NCBI RefSeq assembly: GCF_000250675.2
Contig: NC_018681.1
Location: forward strand, 1,302,001 to 1,366,000
Direction: 5' to 3'
Source of the DNA: Nocardia brasiliensis ATCC 700358
GTDB lineage: Bacteria > Actinomycetota > Actinomycetes > Mycobacteriales > Mycobacteriaceae
DNA: 64,000 nt
Shown: piece by piece, positions 16,154-23,722 of the stretch
Numbering within the stretch: position 1 is the stretch's first letter
How the letters are laid out: each line of letters begins with the position of its first letter
Notes under the pieces: generated by a model
The model's database searches: none
Seen by the model: only the letters and a program-made list of their open reading frames with translations
What the model was told of the DNA's origin: nothing
Made by a program: the position numbers and the translations under genes

Positions 16154-16178
16154 GAACCGAAACTTGGCAGTGCGCAAC
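16154..16178 (+). promoter_or_regulatory. Probable ECF sigma promoter of the lipoprotein gene (GAACC-N15-GCAAC)
   Basis: GAACC at 16154-16158 is followed after exactly 15 bases by GCAAC at 16174-16178, one mismatch from the GCTAC of the two perfect sites. The lipoprotein ATG is 38 bases downstream of the -10 block. This ties the lipoprotein to the same regulon. Confidence 0.6.
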
Positions 16179-16216
16179 GTTATCGGTAGACGGACACCCG
16201 AAGGCTGGAGGAAAGC

Positions 16217-16612
16217 ATGATCCCGCAGGTTCGAGGACTACTGATGACCGGTGCGGCGCTCTGCGGCGCCGTGGCGATCAGCGCGTGCGGTGGCGGCTCG
16301 GGTCCGAAGGACCCGGCCCATCGGGACGGTGTGGCACTGCCCGAGCCGACGTCGAGCAGCCAGGCTGTCGGCAGCGAGAATCTCGGCTACCTTTGGCCGT
16401 TCACCGTCGATCGCGGCACGATCGAATGCCGGGCGGGCGAGCAAGCGACGTTCACCGCTCCGGATGGAAAGATCTACGCGCTCAACGAGAAGGCCGAACA
16501 ATCAGGCCTACCCGGCGTCGAGCCGTTGCGGGCGACCGGCGCCGGCGGCGACAAGATCAGTCTCGGCGCCCTGCGCAGCCGGGCGATGCAGCTGTGTCGC
16601 TTCGCGAACTGA
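16217..16612 (+). CDS. DUF2511 lipoprotein, probable lanthipeptide immunity/accessory protein (MibQ/PspQ-like)
   Basis: This is a 131-residue secreted lipoprotein. The signal peptide reaches a lipobox ISAC with Cys at about residue 25, followed by GGGSG. The mature part has WPFTVDRGTIECRAGEQATF and DGKIYALNEKA, the DUF2511 pattern, with two remaining Cys that may pair. AGGAAAG precedes the ATG. Lantibiotic producers often carry a surface lipoprotein (LanI, or MibQ/PspQ in the closest known clusters), and the ECF-like promoter upstream supports membership. Whether it confers immunity or helps sensing is not known from sequence. Confidence 0.8.
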   Translation: MIPQVRGLLMTGAALCGAVAISACGGGSGPKDPAHRDGVALPEPTSSSQAVGSENLGYLWPFTVDRGTIECRAGEQATFTAPDGKIYALNEKAEQSGLPGVEPLRATGAGGDKISLGALRSRAMQLCRFAN

Positions 16613-16710
16613 CCTGGGGAGACCGAACATGCTGTGGCACAGTAGGAATGGCACTGCCGCATAAACTTTGAACCGTTGACTCTGTGGATGATCGGTGTCA
16701 GCGTCGCCGC

Positions 16711-17844
16711 ATGACCAAGCGCGGCACAGACACTCGTCCCGACCTCGAACGCCTCATTCACGTCGCCGGGGCGGGCGATGACCTGATCGCCGAGCACATC
16801 GAGTGGATGGGCGTCGAGCGGACCGCTCGGACGCTCGTCCGGGAAGTGCTCGATCGTGTCGATCTGCGCGGTTGCCCGCCGATCGACGTGCTGTTCCGCC
16901 TGCATGCCGGTGCGCAGTCGGCCGACGTGACCGTGCGCGTGGCCGCGGACGGCAGCACCACGACGCCATCCGCGCCGTCGTCCGGTGCGGTCGCGGCCAC
17001 GGTCGAACAGTCACTACCCGAGTTCGTCCGCAGTGTGCTCGGGCCGCGCGGGGCAGCGACGAGTGCCACCCGCGTGCTGCACTGGCCCGATCTGTCCGCC
17101 TTCGAAACGTTCGGCAGGCCGCAACCCGCGTTCGAACCCGTTCGGCGGCTGCTCGATTCGATCGACCACGGTTATCGCGTCACGCTCGCCGAACTGTGCG
17201 TCCGCGCCGGTTCGGACAAGTGGGGGGTGCATCAGTACCCGCAGCACTACGCGAAGCACTTCGAGATGCTTCGGGATCGTCCCCTGACCATGTTGGAAAT
17301 CGGGGTCGGTGGTTTTGCCGACCCACGGCGCGGCGGCGAGTCGCTGCGCATGTGGAAACGGTACTTTCCGCGGGCCTCGGTGTACGGCATCGACATCATC
17401 GACAAGTCCGAGCTGTCGGAACCACGGATGACAGTGCTGCGTGCTGACCAATCCGCGCCGGCCGATCTCGCCAGGGTGCTCGAGACAACCGGGCCGCTCG
17501 ACCTGGTCATCGATGACGGCAGCCACCTCAGCGCCCACGTCATCGCCTCGTTCGACGTGCTGTTCCCCGCTCTCCGGCCGGGCGGAATGTACGTGATCGA
17601 GGATCTGCAGACGTCCTACTGGCCCCATTTCGGTGGCAGATCCGGTGTCTACGACAACACTGCGACGAGCATGGGGTTCCTCAAGGCCTTGATCGACGGA
17701 CTCAACTTCGCCGAGATCGACGGTCGGGAGCCGAGGAGGACCGATACCGCGATCAAAGGGATGCACTTCTATCACAACATCGTGTTCGTCGAGAAGGGCG
17801 AGAATCGCGACGAGGGAGCGCCGGCTTGGCTTCGCGGGGCGTGA
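16711..17844 (+). CDS. MycE-like class I SAM-dependent O-methyltransferase
   Basis: This is a 377-residue protein. The C-terminal half is a Rossmann methyltransferase: ELCVRAGSDKWGVHQYPQHY (about residues 160-180), MLEIGVGGF as the SAM-binding loop, IDDGSHLSAHVIASF (Asp-Asp-Gly-Ser-His, the metal-binding acidic motif of MycE-type enzymes) and GGMYVIEDLQTSYW. The N-terminal half resembles the MycE helper domain (HVAGAGDDLIAEHIEWMGVE). MycE methylates a hydroxyl on a macrolide-bound sugar, so sugar O-methylation is a fair guess. ATG 16711 is used; a GTG at 16684 is also possible, and neither has a clear ribosome binding site. It is near a glycosyltransferase, which could supply the sugar. Confidence 0.82.
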   Translation: MTKRGTDTRPDLERLIHVAGAGDDLIAEHIEWMGVERTARTLVREVLDRVDLRGCPPIDVLFRLHAGAQSADVTVRVAADGSTTTPSAPSSGAVAATVEQSLPEFVRSVLGPRGAATSATRVLHWPDLSAFETFGRPQPAFEPVRRLLDSIDHGYRVTLAELCVRAGSDKWGVHQYPQHYAKHFEMLRDRPLTMLEIGVGGFADPRRGGESLRMWKRYFPRASVYGIDIIDKSELSEPRMTVLRADQSAPADLARVLETTGPLDLVIDDGSHLSAHVIASFDVLFPALRPGGMYVIEDLQTSYWPHFGGRSGVYDNTATSMGFLKALIDGLNFAEIDGREPRRTDTAIKGMHFYHNIVFVEKGENRDEGAPAWLRGA

Positions 17845-17845
17845 G

Positions 17846-19189
17846 CTAGCGGCTGTTCGGGTTGTAGGGATAGTCCTGCACCCAGTGGAAATTGCGGCTC
17901 AGCAAGGGCAGTGAAGCCAGATCGAGCCGGCGCAACCAGATCTCGGTGCGGTGGCCGTTCAGTGTGCCGGAAAGTTTCAGGCTGTCCGGTCCGGCGGTAT
18001 CGACCCGGAGTTCGGTGACCTGATCCGGACGGTCGTATCGGCTCAACGCCAGTCGATGGCCAGTGACGTCGACGGTGGCTCGATAGAACCCGATCGAGTC
18101 GTCCATGCGCTGGAATTTGAATTCATCCGGGTACTCGAAGAACACGCGTCGCCACTGCTTCTCATCGGTGATCAGCAGCGGCACCTCCTTGCCCTCCTCG
18201 GTCGCACGCTCCACGTTCCACACCCCGTACAGTGGCGGTTTCGCTCGGCTGGCACCGTGCTCGCGCCACGCGGCCGCGCAGTCCCCGACGATCGGGATCG
18301 CGATCCACAACCCGAGTAGAACCTGTGCGGCAAGGGCGATCCGAGCCGCCCGGTGGGCGCGGAAGAGCGGTGGCTGAGTCGAGAGGCCGACCGGCCTCCT
18401 GGACAGCAGCACATCGAACAGGCGGCCGAGTTCCGGTGCCAGCAGCACCAGGGTCATCACCAAGAGGTGCAGTGACATCGACTTGACCGGAACGTCGTAG
18501 GTCAGGTTGAGCACGAAGATCTGGGTGAGACCGACGGTGCCGAGCACCGCTCCGAGGGTGGTTGTCCGCGGCAGCACGAGCAGCAGGCCACCGATGGCCT
18601 CGAAGCTGCCGATCATGATCTCGTAACCCGGCGCGGCGCCGACCGACGACCAGAGCAGGCCCATGGGGGTCAGCTCGCCGAACGGTGACACCAGGGTGGT
18701 CAGCGGGGGTGACGGCATCTGTGTCAGCAGGATTTTGGCGATGCCGTAGAGCATGAGCTGTCCGGCCAGGGTGAATCGCAGGAACACCCGGAACCAGGCC
18801 AGCAGCGTCGGATACCTGGTCCGGCGTCGATCCAGCACGGACCAGACGAGCGTGGCCACGGCGGCGATGACGAGCAGGCAGAACAGCAGGACCCAGTCGT
18901 AGGTGCGGTCGCTGCTCGCCGTCGCGGCATGCACCAGGGGTGCACGCACGCCGAAGATGTGTGCAGCGGTCCAGTCCACCAACGGCGTCATCAGCCCGCT
19001 CACGTTCACCCCGGCGCTCGGACTGCTGAAGAACCCGAACAGCGGACTGATGAGTTGGGTGAGCACCGCATAGAGACCGAAATAGCTGACGCAGAAGCGA
19101 AAAACGATGCGAGTCAGCGGCCGCCATGCCGTAACCGCCGATTCCTCGGCCGGTTCGTGCTGTGGTTCGGCACGCGTGATCACCGACAT
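17846..19189 (-). CDS. DoxX-like membrane protein with C-terminal extracytoplasmic domain
   Basis: This is a 447-residue protein with an N-terminal half of about seven to eight hydrophobic segments (first TM near residues 30-55, others between 95 and 300). The segment AWFRVFLRFTLAGQLMLYGIAKIL is typical of DoxX-like subunits. From about residue 320 the protein is soluble and charged (YGVWNVERATEEGKEVPLLI, then beta-rich repeats to the end), a domain seen in longer DoxX-like proteins. Function is not established; DoxX proteins are linked to quinone or thiosulfate redox chemistry. It converges with the methyltransferase gene with a single base between them. Confidence 0.72.
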   Translation of the reverse strand: MSVITRAEPQHEPAEESAVTAWRPLTRIVFRFCVSYFGLYAVLTQLISPLFGFFSSPSAGVNVSGLMTPLVDWTAAHIFGVRAPLVHAATASSDRTYDWVLLFCLLVIAAVATLVWSVLDRRRTRYPTLLAWFRVFLRFTLAGQLMLYGIAKILLTQMPSPPLTTLVSPFGELTPMGLLWSSVGAAPGYEIMIGSFEAIGGLLLVLPRTTTLGAVLGTVGLTQIFVLNLTYDVPVKSMSLHLLVMTLVLLAPELGRLFDVLLSRRPVGLSTQPPLFRAHRAARIALAAQVLLGLWIAIPIVGDCAAAWREHGASRAKPPLYGVWNVERATEEGKEVPLLITDEKQWRRVFFEYPDEFKFQRMDDSIGFYRATVDVTGHRLALSRYDRPDQVTELRVDTAGPDSLKLSGTLNGHRTEIWLRRLDLASLPLLSRNFHWVQDYPYNPNSR

Positions 19190-19321
19190 TCGACATCAAT
19201 CCTTCGCTCGGCCCAGCCGCGCCGGTGTGAGCGGTGCGGTCGAAGGCGTGGACGGGTGGTCCTCGCGGATCCCATCGTGCATCGGGAAGGACGCGCCGCC
19301 ATCAGCCTGCGCGGTTGTTGG

Positions 19322-19355
19322 CACCCCGATGGCAGGCCGTACTGCCATCGGGGTG
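19322..19355 (-). terminator. Hairpin after the toxin-like operon
   Basis: A perfect 14-bp inverted repeat (CACCCCGATGGCAG and its complement, loop of 6) lies 10 bases after the last stop codon of the 20480-19366 operon. No U-run follows, so it may be a processing or stabilising end rather than a classical terminator. Confidence 0.65.
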
Positions 19356-19365
19356 GCCGGTCGAA

Positions 19366-19662
19366 TCAGTCGGTCGCGGAGGCGGTTTCGGCCCACGCGT
19401 CGAGCTCGGCGAGCCGATCGGCGAGGACGAGCCGATTGTTCGCGGTGAGCTCGGCGCCGTCGAGCATCTTCTGGAACAGGTGGCGATACAGCTCCACCGT
19501 CGCACGGTCGAAGTCGTAGCGGAACACCGCTCGATCGTCGACGCCGTGTGCCGCCTGCTCGATACCGTTGTTCGCGGCGAACTCTGCCAGGCGAGCCACC
19601 TGATCTGCGGTGAGTCCGTTCGGGAACAGGATCTGCCATTGTTGTGTTCCGGGCTCGGTCAT
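19366..19662 (-). CDS. Small acidic protein, paralogue of the upstream gene; possible immunity protein
   Basis: This is a 98-residue acidic protein with no signal peptide. Its start, QQWQILFPNGLTADQVARLA, aligns by eye with GPWQIRFEPGTTKENIARIA of the upstream protein, and the pattern continues (EFAANNGIE against DFAVAEGMC), so the two are tandem paralogues. I do not recognise the family. Because it follows a secreted toxin-like gene in the same operon, an immunity or chaperone role is a reasonable hypothesis, not an established one. Confidence 0.65.
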   Translation of the reverse strand: MTEPGTQQWQILFPNGLTADQVARLAEFAANNGIEQAAHGVDDRAVFRYDFDRATVELYRHLFQKMLDGAELTANNRLVLADRLAELDAWAETASATD

Positions 19663-19675
19663 GTGCAGCTCCTCC

Positions 19676-20068
19676 CTAGTCGAAGTCGAAGAACGTGGTA
19701 TCCGCGTCGTAGATCTCCTCGCGCGGATAGGCGAGCGTGCCCAGCCATTCGTCGAATCGCTGGACTGCGTCCCGAATCGGGTCGAGGTCGGCTGCGCTCA
19801 GCGGCTCGTTGTTCAGCGCTTTGCGCAAGACCTCTCGGTGCGCGTCGACTTCGGCGCGGTCGAGTGCACCGGAGTGCCAGAACCGCGGATCCCGGCCCGC
19901 GCGGACGACATCCGCCGAGCCGGGATCGCACATACCTTCCGCAACAGCGAAATCCGCGATGCGCGCGATGTTTTCCTTCGTTGTCCCCGGTTCGAACCGT
20001 ATCTGCCACGGTCCGGCAGCGGTCGGCGCGTCTGCGGTGTCGTTGTTCGAATGGTCCAAATCAGTCAC
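19676..20068 (-). CDS. Small acidic protein downstream of the toxin-like gene; possible immunity protein
   Basis: This is a 130-residue protein from GTG 20068, whose codon lies inside the end of the upstream gene (8-base overlap GTGACTGA), implying translational coupling. A longer frame from 20122 is rejected because it only extends antisense-like, Arg-rich sequence. Residues about 20-60 are the paralogous WQIRFEPGTTKENIARIADF module. The C-terminus is rich in Asp and ends DTTFFDFD. No signal peptide is visible, so it is cytosolic, as expected of an immunity protein for the adjacent toxin-like product. Confidence 0.68.
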   Translation of the reverse strand: MTDLDHSNNDTADAPTAAGPWQIRFEPGTTKENIARIADFAVAEGMCDPGSADVVRAGRDPRFWHSGALDRAEVDAHREVLRKALNNEPLSAADLDPIRDAVQRFDEWLGTLAYPREEIYDADTTFFDFD

Positions 20069-20480
20069 CAATCCGGTTGAGGTTCGCGTCGTAGGTCCCC
20101 ATCCGGGTCTTCTTCGAGGCAAGGTTCTCCGGCGAGCTCGCCATCTTCCAGCGCCCCCCGTTGTGGCCGTCGACGTCCTGTGAAATGTACAGGTTCTTCT
20201 TCTCGTGCTTGAAGATCAGGCAGCCATGGCTCTTGCCGACGTTGGCCACTGCGTAGCCGAGGTCGCGCGCCGCGGCCCGGTCCTCGGCGTCGGTAAACCG
20301 CTTACCGGCGACGGCTTGGAATGCGGGTGGCACGCCCGGGGTGTCCGCGTCGACGACGATCGTCGCGGTGGGGGCCGCGGCGCTCTCGGACGGTGCGGCG
20401 GCCGCCTGGGCACTGGTCAGGGCGAGGAGTGGCAGCGTCGCGAAGAGCGCTGCGGCAAAGGATTTGCGGATAGTGATCAA
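20061..20480 (-). CDS. Secreted small protein with polymorphic-toxin C-terminal domain (Ntox21-like)
   Basis: This is a 139-residue protein from a TTG start with GGAAG 8 bases upstream. Residues 1-28 are a Sec signal peptide with an AQAAAA cleavage region. The C-terminal half reads LYISQDVDGHNGGRWKMA and TRMGTYDANLNRIGD, which matches my recollection of the toxin C-terminal (Ntox21-type) domain found at the ends of large contact-dependent toxins, some of which are tRNases. Here the domain is free-standing behind its own signal peptide. Two small cytosolic genes follow in the same operon. Enzymatic activity is not shown by sequence alone. Confidence 0.72.
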   Translation of the reverse strand: MITIRKSFAAALFATLPLLALTSAQAAAAPSESAAAPTATIVVDADTPGVPPAFQAVAGKRFTDAEDRAAARDLGYAVANVGKSHGCLIFKHEKKNLYISQDVDGHNGGRWKMASSPENLASKKTRMGTYDANLNRIGD

Positions 20481-20631
20481 GGTTCTTCCGATCGTCTACA
20501 GCCGAGCCGGCGGCTCGGGGCGCACGCCGCGCCGACGAGGGCGCAAGCGTGAGTCAGGTATTGAGTGGTAGTGATGCACTGCGGCGTTGTTGGCGTGGCG
20601 GTCGACTGCCACGCCAACGCGCGAAGCCGCG

Positions 20632-21015
20632 CTAGACTCGCTCGACCGTGACGATCTTGGCGTCCTCGCTGATCGCTACCGCGACTCCGCCCCAGGTCAC
20701 CAGCCAGGTGCGGTGCTGGGGCTGCCACTGGCCTTCGTACTTGCTGTAAATGGCGCTCTCGACCTGGTCCTCGTTGATCCTGCGCTCAGCCATGCGCTGG
20801 CGGGCGTGGTCGGTGTAGCCGGAGATGTAGTGCGGGCGGCGACCCGCTGCCTCCTCGAACCTGAAATCGGCTGCGCCGGGGATCTGCTCGGCGGCGACGA
20901 ACGTGACCGCGGTATTCGGCGTCGCCGTGGAAGCTGCTGCAGCGAAAGGCATTCCGGTCAGCAGAATGGCGAAGGCGGCCACCGGCGCGGCGGCAGCACG
21001 GATAATTGATCGCAA
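20632..21015 (-). CDS. Secreted DUF4258-like protein
   Basis: This is a 127-residue protein from a TTG at 21015, preceded by AGGAGGGG with good spacing; the longer upstream frame runs through the tRNA and is rejected. Residues 1-30 form a signal peptide ending AAAAS. The mature domain has GYTDHARQRMAERRINEDQVESAI and a final strand pair WLVTWGGVAVAISEDAKIVTV, the DUF4258 pattern (HxxxRMxxR motif). This is a RelE/BrnT-like fold also seen in contact-dependent toxins. No obvious immunity gene is adjacent on its downstream side other than the toxin-like operon, from which it is separated by 151 bases. Confidence 0.72.
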   Translation of the reverse strand: MRSIIRAAAAPVAAFAILLTGMPFAAAASTATPNTAVTFVAAEQIPGAADFRFEEAAGRRPHYISGYTDHARQRMAERRINEDQVESAIYSKYEGQWQPQHRTWLVTWGGVAVAISEDAKIVTVERV

Positions 21016-21212
21016 GGGTTCCCCTCCTGGATTACTTGGGCTCGCTACGCCCGGATGATCGGGCGGCAACCGAACCGGCTGCGCACCCAGCGGTTTCATC
21101 GTGCCCGGCGGAACGCCCGAAAATGTTGCCCGGAACCAGCTTTGGCATTCGCGTGGCAGCTGGTCGGTAAATGTGGCAGTGAAGCCGGAACCCAGTGCGT
21201 TGACCCGGGACG

Positions 21213-21257
21213 AAAAATAGCCCAGGCCGGAGACTTTGGTAAGTCTCCGGCCTGGGC
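21213..21257 (-). terminator. Strong rho-independent terminator of the tRNA-Met gene
   Basis: A perfect 17-bp stem (GCCCAGGCCGGAGACTT at 21220-21236 and its complement at 21241-21257, loop TGGT) is followed on the minus strand by TATTTTT. It begins 6 bases after the tRNA 3' end and is a textbook intrinsic terminator. Confidence 0.93.
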
Positions 21258-21263
21258 CTGCTG

Positions 21264-21337
21264 TAGCGGGGACAGGATTTGAACCTGCGACCTCTGGGTT
21301 ATGAGCCCAGCGAGCTACCGAGCTGCTCCACCCCGCG
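21264..21337 (-). tRNA. Initiator tRNA-Met (anticodon CAU)
   Basis: This is a 74-nt cloverleaf. The acceptor stem starts CGCGGGG and pairs with CCCCGCT. The D-loop is AGCTCGGTAGCTC, the anticodon arm is CTGGG-CTCATAA-CCCAG, and the T-arm contains GGTTCAAAT. The three G-C pairs at the bottom of the anticodon stem and the unpaired first base are initiator hallmarks. The 3' CCA is not encoded; the next bases are CAG. On the minus strand a possible TAAGGT -10 box (ACCTTA at 21351-21356) lies 14 bases upstream. Confidence 0.97.
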
Positions 21338-21627
21338 TCGGGTGCCCCCAACCTTACACACCTTGGGGGCGGATGCGAAAACGCCTGGTGAGAGTGTCTG
21401 ATTGTGGTCGGCAAGGCCGCGACGAAGACCGCTGAGATATGACGCACATCACCAAAAGGGTGGCGGTGAGATAGCCGACACACCGGGTTACCTGAGACGC
21501 CGTGTCAGGTTTATCGTGACTACTTCGCATTGCGTAGCTTCTGGGCGGATCACCGCCGCGGTCCGGGGACGAGAGCGACCGCTGACAACCGATCGTGCAC
21601 TCTCTCTTCTGATTTCAGGAGGCGCTC

Positions 21628-23313
21628 ATGGCGCTGCCTATCGGGCATACCGGGAAACGGACGCAGCGGACCGAACCGGTGGTGGCTCCTTCGGACAATC
21701 CGGGCGGATTCACCCATCGGCAGGTGTTGATCATCCTGAGCGGCCTGGTGCTCGGGATGTTCATGGCGGCGCTGGATCAGACCATCACGGCGACCGCGGT
21801 GCGGACCATCGCCGACGATCTGTCCGGATATTCGCTGCAGGCGTGGGTCACCACCGCGTACCTGATCACCGCGACGTTGACCACGCCGTTGTACGGCAAA
21901 TTGTCGGATATGTACGGCCGCAGGCCTTTTCTGCTCGCCGCGATCGTGATTTTCGTGGGCGGCTCGCTGCTGTGCACGGTGGCGCAATCGATGTACGAGC
22001 TGGCGGTGTTCCGGGCGATCCAGGGCGTCGGCGCGGGCGGGCTGATGTCGCTGGCCTCGGCGGTGCTCGGGGATATCGTGAGCCCGCGGGATCGGGCGAA
22101 ATATCAGGGTCACTTCTTGGCGACCTGGGCCCTGGCCAGCGTGATCGGCCCGGTGCTCGGCGGTCTCTTCGCCGGGCAGCACAGCATTCTGGGCGTAACG
22201 GGCTGGCGCTGGGTCTTTTTGGTCAATGTTCCGGTGGGGTTGACCGCGCTGGTGGTGGTGTATCGCGTGGTCAGGATTCCGCGAGCGGATCCGGATCGGG
22301 TCGCAGTCGACTGGCTGGGCACCGCCGCGTTCGCGGTCGGCATCACACCGATCTTGATCGTCGCGGAACAGGGACGCAGCTGGGGCTGGACCGGCACCAG
22401 CGCTGTGGTCTGTTATCTGGTCGGTGGAATCGGGCTGATCGCGTTCGTCGCCATCGAGGCCAGGATGGGTGATGCCGCGTTGATTCCGTTGCGGCTGTTC
22501 CGGAATCGCACGTTTGCGCTGGGCGTCGTGATCGCGCTGGTGGTCGGGGCGGCGCTGTTCGGCGGCATCATCCTCGTGCCGCAGTATCTCCAGGTGGTGC
22601 GTGGCGCCAGTCCGATCGCGGCCGGTCTGCAACTGTTGCCGATGGTGGTCGGGCTGCTGGTGGGCTCGGCCGTGTCCAACCGACTGATCAGCCGGACCGG
22701 CCGCTATCGCGTGTTCCCGCTGGCCGGGACCGCGGCCGTCGCGGCCGGCCTGTTCCTGTTCCACTACCTGACGCCGGAAACGCCGCTCTGGCGCACGATG
22801 ATCTTCATGGCGATCACCGGGGTCGGGCTCGGAAATCTGTTGCAGCCCATCACGTTGGCGATCCAGAACGCCGCCGCGCCCGCGGACATGGGCGTGTCGA
22901 GCGCGGCCGCGACGTTCTTCCGCCAGGTCGGCGGCACGCTGGGGGTCGCGGCCCTGCTGTCGACGCTGTTCGGCTTGCTGCCCTCGCGGGTGGACGCGGC
23001 CGTCGCGACGGCGGCCACCAGTCCGGACTATCAGCGGGCTGTCGCGGCCGGTCTGCGCAGTGGCAATCCGGCCGATGTCGCGTTCGCGCAGGGTCTGGTC
23101 CGGCACGACCCGGCGGCGGTGCAGCGGATCCTCGACGACAGTTCGCTGATCCAGCAGCTGAATCCGGTGTTGGCGGCGCCGCTGAAGACCGGTTTCGCCG
23201 ACGCCATGTCGACGGTGTACCTGGTGTCCGCGGGCCTCGCGGTGCTCGCGCTGGTGCTCGTGCTGTGCTGGAAGGAGATCCCGCTACGGGAATCCGGCGG
23301 CCTCGACGGGTAA
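21628..23313 (+). CDS. MFS drug exporter, DHA2 (EmrB/QacA) family, 14 TM
   Basis: This is a 561-residue membrane protein. The conserved DHA2 motifs are visible: LDQTITATAVRTIADDL in TM1, GKLSDMYGRRP as motif A, RAIQGVGAGGLMSL as motif B and GPVLGGLF as motif C, with 14 hydrophobic segments in total and a soluble stretch near residues 465-520. Such proteins use the proton gradient to export drugs or lipids. AGGAGG is ideally placed before the ATG. No regulator is adjacent, so its substrate cannot be inferred. Confidence 0.9.
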   Translation: MALPIGHTGKRTQRTEPVVAPSDNPGGFTHRQVLIILSGLVLGMFMAALDQTITATAVRTIADDLSGYSLQAWVTTAYLITATLTTPLYGKLSDMYGRRPFLLAAIVIFVGGSLLCTVAQSMYELAVFRAIQGVGAGGLMSLASAVLGDIVSPRDRAKYQGHFLATWALASVIGPVLGGLFAGQHSILGVTGWRWVFLVNVPVGLTALVVVYRVVRIPRADPDRVAVDWLGTAAFAVGITPILIVAEQGRSWGWTGTSAVVCYLVGGIGLIAFVAIEARMGDAALIPLRLFRNRTFALGVVIALVVGAALFGGIILVPQYLQVVRGASPIAAGLQLLPMVVGLLVGSAVSNRLISRTGRYRVFPLAGTAAVAAGLFLFHYLTPETPLWRTMIFMAITGVGLGNLLQPITLAIQNAAAPADMGVSSAAATFFRQVGGTLGVAALLSTLFGLLPSRVDAAVATAATSPDYQRAVAAGLRSGNPADVAFAQGLVRHDPAAVQRILDDSSLIQQLNPVLAAPLKTGFADAMSTVYLVSAGLAVLALVLVLCWKEIPLRESGGLDG

Positions 23314-23722
23314 GCGCCAGGCGTGCGTCGAAATTGCCGTGTGTGCGCGGCGGTAACTGTTTGTGGATCACGGAGATCTCTCATGGAAATGGATTCTTTG
23401 CCCGTTTCGCGCAAATGATAATTTCCGATTCGCCGGTTGCGGGAATGGTCCCGAGTGCGAAAAATAAGACAATTCTGTCGATAGTCGTTGTGCATTATCC
23501 CAAGTCAGAACGGATGTTTTGAGCACTCTTCTAACCGGTCAGCGGCCTGTTTCTGTAAAGAATCCGTAATGTCTTGTGAGGTGGACTACACCGTCTTGAA
23601 TAGCATTAGCCCCAGGTTCACTGTATTCGGTACGGGCGTTTGAAAGACGGGCCATCGGCACGGCGGAAACGGTCGGGTATGAGCTTCATCGGTATTCAGA
23701 AATCGAAGGGAACGGTGGCGTC
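23314..23722. other. Long, relatively AT-rich intergenic region before the thioesterase operon
   Basis: About 400 bases without a supported gene. The base composition is visibly more AT-rich than in the flanking genes, especially from 23390 to 23520 and around 23550-23640. Apart from the 17-nt motif listed separately and GAAGGGAA just before the thioesterase start, I see no clear hairpin, repeat or RNA gene. Confidence 0.5.
23553..23569 (+). promoter_or_regulatory. 17-nt motif shared with the lat promoter region
   Basis: CTGTAAAGAATCCGTAA here is identical at 15 of 17 positions to CTGTACAGATTCCGTAA at 29394-29410 upstream of lat. Both are upstream of a gene start on the plus strand. It could be a shared regulator site or part of a promoter. 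The distance to the thioesterase start is about 150 bases, against 20 for lat. Confidence 0.4.

Noticed and set aside
16670..16694. GAACC upstream of the methyltransferase as a further ECF site
   Set aside because: At the 15-base spacing the sequence is GATCG, which matches GCTAC at only two positions, so I do not count it.
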